Assembly (NCBI RefSeq): GCF_900454495.1
Contig: NZ_UGSI01000002.1
Coordinates: 744,001 to 808,000, forward strand
Direction of reading: 5' to 3'
Length of the DNA: 64,000 bases
From: Paenibacillus macerans
Lineage (GTDB): Bacteria > Bacillota > Bacilli > Paenibacillales > Paenibacillaceae
How positions within the stretch are numbered: the stretch's first letter is position 1; each line of letters opens with the position of its first letter. Below the pieces are notes generated by a model, which searched no databases, was not told where the DNA came from, and worked only from the letters and a program-made list of their open reading frames with translations. Shown here piece after piece: positions 58,771 to 64,000 of this stretch. A program made the position numbers and the translations under genes.

Positions 58771-60120
58771 ATGAAAATTATATTGTTATCGGGCGGATCA
58801 GGTACCCGTCTATGGCCGCTATCTAATGATTCACGAGCAAAACAGTTCTTAAAGGTGCTTCATAATCAGGAAACCCATGAGATGGAATCGATGCTGGAGC
58901 GTGTCTATTGCCAGCTATTAAAGATTGTATCCGCGGATGATATTATTATTGCTACCAATAAGCTGCAGGTGGATATGATTGCTAATCAGTTGGGCAACAT
59001 TCCGATGATTATTGAGCCAGAGCGTAGGGACACATTTCCTGCAGTGGCGTTAGCCTGTTCATATTTGTATTCCCATGTCGAGATTGCAAAAGATGAAATC
59101 GTCGGCGTTGTGTCCGTAGACACTTATGTGGGCACAGAATTTTATAGGATGCTAAAGGACTTGGAGCAGCTTGTTCGAACAACCGATGCTCAGATAGGTC
59201 TAATCGGAATTAAACCCACTTATCCTTCTTCAAAGTATGGTTATTTGATTCCTAGAGAAGTTCAGAACTATATGAGGGTGGGGCGCTTTAAAGAAAAGCC
59301 TACAGAAGAAGAGGCGGAGCAGTTAATCGCAAATGGATCGTATTGGAATAGTGGTGTTTTTGTATTTCAACTGCAATTAATTATGGATCATCTTGAGAAT
59401 CTGAAGATGCCTGTCAGCTATGAGGATTTATTGGACAGGTTCACGATGTTGCCGAAAAAGAGCTTTGACTACGAACTGCTGGAGACTTTAGATTCTATTG
59501 TAGCTCTTACCTATGAGGGTTATTGGAAGGATCTTGGGACCTGGAATACATTGACGGAAGAGATGTCTCAAAATGTGATAGGCAACGGCGGTCTCAGTGA
59601 TGATTGCCATAATACCCATATTGTCAATGAGCTCGAACTGCCTGTAAAAGTCTTAGGGATATCTAATGCGGTTATTGCTGTGAGCCCGGATGGCATATTG
59701 GTCACAGATAAGCCGTCAAGTTCCCGTATGAAGGATATGCTGCATGAAGGCTTGTTCTCAAGACCCATGTACGAAGAACGGCGCTGGGGCTGGTATAGAA
59801 TATTGGATTATTCCAAGTCAGAGAACAATGAAGTGTTGACTAAACGTCTCTGTATCAAGGCAGGCTATCATTTCAGCTATCATTATCATAATATGAGAAC
59901 TGAGGTATGGACTATTACGGCTGGAAGAGCCACTCTGGTCATAGACGGCATAGCTCAAATGGTAACGGCAGGGGCCGTGATTGAGATTCCGAGCGGTACC
60001 AGACATTGTTTACAAGCCCAGGAGGATACGGAGTTAATTGAAGTACAGATTGGAAGGGTAACGGTCGATGATGATATTGTCCGCCTGGAGGAAGATATTC
60101 AACATATCCTCACTATTTAG
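58771..60120 (+). CDS. manC: Mannose-1-phosphate guanylyltransferase (ManC) with cupin domain
   Basis: A 449-aa enzyme. The N-terminal two-thirds are a nucleotidyltransferase with LLSGGSGTRLWPLS (residues about 4-17), KEKPT and WNSGVFVF; residues about 345-440 form a cupin with YHYHNMRTEVWTI, as in bifunctional GMP/PMI proteins, although it may retain only the transferase activity. It makes the GDP-mannose used by Gmd. It starts 16 bases after the preceding glycosyltransferase; the ribosome site (AGGGGAA) is reasonable. Confidence 0.92.
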   Translation: MKIILLSGGSGTRLWPLSNDSRAKQFLKVLHNQETHEMESMLERVYCQLLKIVSADDIIIATNKLQVDMIANQLGNIPMIIEPERRDTFPAVALACSYLYSHVEIAKDEIVGVVSVDTYVGTEFYRMLKDLEQLVRTTDAQIGLIGIKPTYPSSKYGYLIPREVQNYMRVGRFKEKPTEEEAEQLIANGSYWNSGVFVFQLQLIMDHLENLKMPVSYEDLLDRFTMLPKKSFDYELLETLDSIVALTYEGYWKDLGTWNTLTEEMSQNVIGNGGLSDDCHNTHIVNELELPVKVLGISNAVIAVSPDGILVTDKPSSSRMKDMLHEGLFSRPMYEERRWGWYRILDYSKSENNEVLTKRLCIKAGYHFSYHYHNMRTEVWTITAGRATLVIDGIAQMVTAGAVIEIPSGTRHCLQAQEDTELIEVQIGRVTVDDDIVRLEEDIQHILTI

Positions 60121-60215
60121 GCAGTGGTGAGCTTCAAGTTATAAAATCCCTATGTGCTTGGATACAGGTTGATGGAATTATGATTCATTGTATCCCGGCT
60201 TTGAGGAGGAACGCA

Positions 60216-61328
60216 ATGCTGGTCTCTCTGTTAATCAACAACTACAATTATGAGGATTTTATTGTCCAATGTGTTGATTCGGTTCTTAATCAAACCTACA
60301 AGGATATTGAAATTATCGTATATGATGATGGATCAACAGATCATTCCCTAGAGAAATTATCACAGTATTCAGATATCAAGGTGATCTCCAAGGCGAACCA
60401 CGGAAAATCCAATAATTTAAATCAAATGAATGCTGTCTATCAGGCATACCTGCATTCCAAAGGGGAGTACATATTCCTTCTGGATAGTGACGACTGGTTT
60501 AAAAGTAACAAGGTTGAACATATTATTAATATTTTTGAGAGCAATCCTAAGCTGGAAGTCATTCAGCATGCGTTGGAGGAAGTAAATTCCCAGGGGCAAT
60601 CGAACAACGCAATCATTCCGGTGTTTAAGAATGTTCAGAATTATAAAGAATATATTTATTCATCTGAATCTCTGTTTCATTTATTCTCCATGACAAGTGG
60701 TTTGGCGTTCCGAAAAAGTTTCTTTGACAGAGTTATGCCTTTGCCTGAGGATGAATTGATCCATCTATGTGTGGATACCAGATTAATGATTATAGCGGCT
60801 TTGACCTCAACCATTCATACCTCGCTTGAGCCTTTGGCTTACTACAGGAGGCATGGCAAGAATACTTGGGGGAAGATGGCGGATCCAGATGTTCATAAAG
60901 TATATACAGAGCAACTCTATAACTTTTTTAATAGCTGTGCTCAAAAATATGGTATGCCAACCATTCAGTACACAACAGAAAGTTTCTTGGAAAATACCTA
61001 TTTCTATAATCAAATCGATATAGAAAAGTGTAAACATTTTATTGGCGATGACCATTTTTGGATTTGGGGAGCAGGAGAGGCTGGGCAAAGTGTGTGTCAT
61101 GCCTTGATGCCGCATCAGCCATTGATGAGTGGTTTTATAGATAGTGAAGCGAAGAAGCAAGGGCAGTTTGTGCTAGGTAAGCAAGTATACGCTCCACATA
61201 ACATCGTAAATGCGTCCCCAAGTAAAGTGCTTATTTCTCCGTATCATGCCTATAACGCGATTAAGGCAACACTTACGGAAGCGGGATGGGTTGAAGGAAT
61301 GCATTTTATTGATCCATATTTTAGGTGA
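60216..61328 (+). CDS. GT2 glycosyltransferase with C-terminal Rossmann-like module
   Basis: A 370-aa protein. I start at the ATG 5 bases after GAGGAGGA (60203-60210); the longer frame adds 12 residues that read through the site. Residues 1-220: VSLLINNYNYEDFI, VYDDGSTDHS and the metal site LDSDDWF (88-94). Residues about 280-370: WGAGEAG (284-290), then GFIDSEAKK and the end ADMHFIDPYF-type beta element, the same module as in 50.8 and 57.7 kb. No membrane segments. Acceptor unknown. Confidence 0.8.
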   Translation: MLVSLLINNYNYEDFIVQCVDSVLNQTYKDIEIIVYDDGSTDHSLEKLSQYSDIKVISKANHGKSNNLNQMNAVYQAYLHSKGEYIFLLDSDDWFKSNKVEHIINIFESNPKLEVIQHALEEVNSQGQSNNAIIPVFKNVQNYKEYIYSSESLFHLFSMTSGLAFRKSFFDRVMPLPEDELIHLCVDTRLMIIAALTSTIHTSLEPLAYYRRHGKNTWGKMADPDVHKVYTEQLYNFFNSCAQKYGMPTIQYTTESFLENTYFYNQIDIEKCKHFIGDDHFWIWGAGEAGQSVCHALMPHQPLMSGFIDSEAKKQGQFVLGKQVYAPHNIVNASPSKVLISPYHAYNAIKATLTEAGWVEGMHFIDPYFR

Positions 61329-61340
61329 ATAAGGAGATCT

Positions 61341-62492
61341 ATGATGAAGATATCCGCAGTTATACCTGCTTATAACGCTGAAGAGTATATAGAAAAATCG
61401 ATATCCAGTTTAATCCTTCAATCCCAAACGCTGCACGAGATCATTATCATTGACGATGGTAGTTCCGATGATACAGTAAAGATAGTAAAAGCCCTACAAA
61501 GAACCTATGAGCACATTGTACTCCTGCAGCAAGCCAACCAAGGAGCATCGGCCGCAAGAAATACAGGCCTAAACAATGCGCAGGGTGACTGGATTCTTTT
61601 CCTGGATGCAGATGACGAATGTGCACCTACCCTGATCGAGACCTATACCCGGTTTTTGCAGGAGAATCCAGCGCGTTATTGTGCAGTGTATAGTCAGGCC
61701 CTTCAAGTGGATGAGAGAGGAGAAGCCATATCGGGAATATTTAGCGGTTACGATCTTCATGGACAGGAGGGGTTCGTCCAAATGCTGCTGCGTAACCCGA
61801 TTATTTCCCCGTCCGGGAGCTTGGTTAAGAAGGCTATCCTGGATGAGATGAATGGTTTTGACACATCCATTAAGTACGTGGAAGATGTTGACTTCTGGTT
61901 AAGACTACTACTGAATGGCAACAATATTGGTCATGTGTGCGAGCCGCTATCTTTCATCCGTAGACACTCTAGTAATACGACGGCGAATATCGAATCGACG
62001 AGACAGGGTGAAAAAAGGCTGTTAGATAAATTCGGCCTTGGAGTTATTAAAGAAACGATTTATGAAAGAGGCTATACAATTGATCATAATCATTTAGATT
62101 ATGTGAATTTCTTAATTCGATTTGAAAAATGGCCGGAAGCCGAGCAATTACTGGAGACAGTACAAATAGAAGCTTCGGATGATAAATATGGCTCTTATCT
62201 ATTTGTGAAAGCACTTGTTGCGCTGCAGGTTGGAAAGTATGAAGTCGCGAAAGACCTGTACTTAGCAATTATCAAATGGAATAATACTCATGGCGCTGCT
62301 CTCAATAATATCGGCGTTCTGTATGCGGAAAACAACGAGCTAGAGAAAGCTAGAGAATCGTTCAAGCTTGCGCTTCAATATTATCCAGGTTATCTGGATG
62401 CTGCCTATAATTTAGAACAACTAGATACAGAAACTCCCATATTTCGTTTTACCAAACGAGAGTTAAGAAAAAGCTTGTTAAGATATTCTTGA
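61341..62492 (+). CDS. GT2 glycosyltransferase with C-terminal TPR repeats
   Basis: A 383-aa protein. Residues 1-225 are GT2 (SAVIPAYNAEEYI; IDDGSSDDT; the metal site LDADDEC; VEDVDFWLRL). Residues about 255-365 contain about three tetratricopeptide repeats (for example ALNNIGVLYAENNELEKAR), expected to bind a protein partner such as flagellin or another enzyme. It lacks the Rossmann-like module found in adjacent glycosyltransferases. GGAGATC precedes the start. It follows the previous gene after 12 bases. Confidence 0.8.
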   Translation: MMKISAVIPAYNAEEYIEKSISSLILQSQTLHEIIIIDDGSSDDTVKIVKALQRTYEHIVLLQQANQGASAARNTGLNNAQGDWILFLDADDECAPTLIETYTRFLQENPARYCAVYSQALQVDERGEAISGIFSGYDLHGQEGFVQMLLRNPIISPSGSLVKKAILDEMNGFDTSIKYVEDVDFWLRLLLNGNNIGHVCEPLSFIRRHSSNTTANIESTRQGEKRLLDKFGLGVIKETIYERGYTIDHNHLDYVNFLIRFEKWPEAEQLLETVQIEASDDKYGSYLFVKALVALQVGKYEVAKDLYLAIIKWNNTHGAALNNIGVLYAENNELEKARESFKLALQYYPGYLDAAYNLEQLDTETPIFRFTKRELRKSLLRYS

Positions 62493-62523
62493 AATATATT
62501 ATTCAAACGAAAAGAGGCTGGCT

Positions 62524-63666
62524 ATGGATTTTTATAGCAGTGTACAGCAATTAATCCGAAGTATGCCGGTAGACAACACATTTTATATGAATCAAACCAT
62601 TTTACAAAGCGATAGGGTAGCAATATTTGGCGCTGGAAGTTTTGGACAGGATATGGCACAAAACCTCTTGAAAGCTAACAAAAAAATCGAATTCTTTATT
62701 GATAATGATGAAAAAAAACATCACAATTATATTTGTGGCATAGAAGTAGTTTCATTAGACCATATTTTAGGGATGAAGAAGGATGATCTCCTTATCATTA
62801 TTTGCAGTACATGGCACAATGAAATAAGACAACAACTATTACATGCTAATGTATCAAATTTTATTGAAGCAGATCCTGTTGTTATTTCTAAATATTGTTA
62901 TAAATATTCAGCGGTAAGAGAACAGTTTGAACGTTTTTTTACGAGAGAGCAAGATAAATTTGATGCAGTTTTTCATATGTTGGAGGACGATTCATCAAAG
63001 GAGCTCTTTCTACATTTAATTGCGTATCGCGTTTCAGGGAATATTCATTGTTTGAAGATATCGGATTTCAAGCAATACGAGCATCCGATTGTTAGACCTG
63101 AGAAGAGAGATGTCATTATAGATGGTGGTGGCTATGTCGGTGACACTGCGCAACAATTTAATAAATTATTAGATGCTGATTGTCATATTCATTCCTTTGA
63201 ACCATCAAAGGATAATTTTAAGAAGATGAAAGAATGGATAGAGAATAAAGGTATACAAAATGTAACGACCGTTCAATCAGGTTTAGGAATCGAAAATACT
63301 GAGTTGTATATGAATTCAATCGAAGGTGAAATTAATCCGTCTAATATAATCGTTGAACAGGGAAATGAAAAGGTTAATATTATGGCAATTGATCGTTATG
63401 TAGAAGAATATGCGCTACAAGATGTTAACCTTATTAAATTGGATATTGAAGGGTTTGAATTATCTGCATTACAAGGAGCGGATAAAACCATACAAAATTT
63501 TGCTCCGAAGATACAAGTATGTCTATATCACAAAAAAGAAGATTTAATAGATATTCCGTTGTTTTTTTATAATAAATACAAGGACAAGCATTACAAATTT
63601 TATATTGGTCATCATACGGACAACTATATGGAAACCGTTTTGTATGCAATCCGCGCGAAAAAATAA
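62524..63666 (+). CDS. FkbM-family methyltransferase with N-terminal Rossmann-like module
   Basis: A 380-aa cytosolic protein. Residues about 30-115 carry the island's module in N-terminal position, with FGAGSFG (35-41), FFIDNDEKK and the late ADPVV strand. Residues about 195-370 are an FkbM SAM-dependent O-methyltransferase: DGGGYVGDTA (200-209) as the SAM motif, HSFEPSKDNF, and LIKLDIEGFELSALQGA. It probably methylates a sugar hydroxyl on the glycan. Start ATG after AGAGGCTGG. Last complete gene in the island. Confidence 0.83.
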   Translation: MDFYSSVQQLIRSMPVDNTFYMNQTILQSDRVAIFGAGSFGQDMAQNLLKANKKIEFFIDNDEKKHHNYICGIEVVSLDHILGMKKDDLLIIICSTWHNEIRQQLLHANVSNFIEADPVVISKYCYKYSAVREQFERFFTREQDKFDAVFHMLEDDSSKELFLHLIAYRVSGNIHCLKISDFKQYEHPIVRPEKRDVIIDGGGYVGDTAQQFNKLLDADCHIHSFEPSKDNFKKMKEWIENKGIQNVTTVQSGLGIENTELYMNSIEGEINPSNIIVEQGNEKVNIMAIDRYVEEYALQDVNLIKLDIEGFELSALQGADKTIQNFAPKIQVCLYHKKEDLIDIPLFFYNKYKDKHYKFYIGHHTDNYMETVLYAIRAKK

Positions 63667-63697
63667 AGTTTCAGATATACAAAGGATGATCCGTATT

Positions 63698-64000
63698 ATG
63701 CTGAAAGGAAAAAATGTATTTATCACAGGTTCTACAAGAGGGATTGGACGCTCAACTGCTTTCGTTTGCGCAGCAAATGGGGCGAATTTAGTGCTTCATG
63801 GTCGGGATCTTTCTGTGCTTAAGCAAGTCAAGGAAGAAATTACCGGTAAATACCACGTTGATGTTCACTTACTAGCTTATGACGTTTGTGATCCCGATGA
63901 AATAAAAAACGCATTTGTATGGATCAAAAAAAACTTAGGTAGATTAGATGTGCTTGTCAATAATGCCGGCGTGATGGATGATGCTCTGCTGGGCATGGTG
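63698..64000 (+). CDS. Short-chain dehydrogenase/reductase, 5' part only
   Basis: The window cuts this gene after 101 codons. The visible part is a classical SDR N-terminus: the cofactor motif TGSTRGIG (residues about 10-17), HGRD at the second strand end, DVCDP and the NNAGVMDD structural motif, as in FabG-like 3-oxoacyl reductases. An acyl-modification role beside sugar genes is possible, as is an unrelated function. AAAGGA lies about twelve bases before the ATG. Same direction as the island and 32 bases after the methyltransferase. Confidence 0.85.
   Translation, partial: MLKGKNVFITGSTRGIGRSTAFVCAANGANLVLHGRDLSVLKQVKEEITGKYHVDVHLLAYDVCDPDEIKNAFVWIKKNLGRLDVLVNNAGVMDDALLGMV

Overview
The window reads as chromosomal DNA of a spore-forming, flagellated, monoderm Firmicute, most likely Paenibacillus or a close relative. 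The evidence is a csaB-tagA-tagO secondary cell wall polysaccharide (SCWP) block, an SLH-domain surface protein, several stalk (copper-amine-oxidase N-terminal) domain proteins, an alpha/beta-type spore protein, degS-degU, comFA-comFC, and a Bacillus-type late flagellar operon with fliW-csrA and flagellin. No rRNA, tRNA, CRISPR array or prophage was recognised. Genus assignment is inference from gene content.

Layout. 0-4.3 kb: wall glycopolymer genes (DUF5693 membrane protein, csaB, tagA, tagO). 4.3-9.5 kb: a dispersed repeat, a small secreted-protein gene broken by an in-frame amber codon, and a 1314-aa SLH protein behind a consensus SigD promoter. 9.6-22.3 kb: an envelope block with an RND pump, a lipoprotein adaptor, a large stalk-domain surface protein, a stalk-TolC fusion and two secreted proteins of unknown function. 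22.3-25.1 kb: spore protein, metK with hairpins in its leader, a second copy of the dispersed repeat, and a minus-strand PD-(D/E)XK nuclease. 25.2-28.2 kb: a tandem array of DnaA-box-like 9-mers and a phosphodiester glycosidase. 28.3-32 kb: degS-degU, a MITE-like element and an intergenic repeat cluster. 32.1-35.9 kb: comFA (with a 21-bp minisatellite in its coding sequence) and comFC. 35.9-44.5 kb: yvyF, flgM, flgN, flgK, flgL, a yviE-like gene, fliW, csrA, flaG, fliD, fliS, fliT-like, hag. 44.5-64 kb: a flagellar/surface glycosylation island with a Maf glycosyltransferase, nucleotide-sugar enzymes for UDP-GlcA/UDP-xylose and for GDP-mannose to GDP-fucose and GDP-perosamine, five glycosyltransferases, an FkbM methyltransferase and a truncated SDR at the edge.

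How the parts fit. TagO, TagA and CsaB are expected to build and pyruvylate the polymer that SLH domains bind, so the SLH protein at 5.6 kb is a plausible client; its SigD promoter ties it to the motility regulon. FlgM, FliW, CsrA and a CsrA-type hairpin in the hag leader together form the known flagellin homeostasis loop. Maf and the sugar genes directly after hag suggest glycosylated flagellin.

Most notable points: (1) all three kinds of part of a Gram-negative tripartite efflux system in an apparently single-membrane organism, with the TolC-like part fused to a stalk domain; (2) a Rossmann-like FGxGxxG module recurring on four glycosyltransferases and a methyltransferase of the sugar island; (3) a SigD promoter at flgM whose -10 element is also the left arm of a terminator; (4) an eight-unit DnaA-box array far from any visible origin gene.
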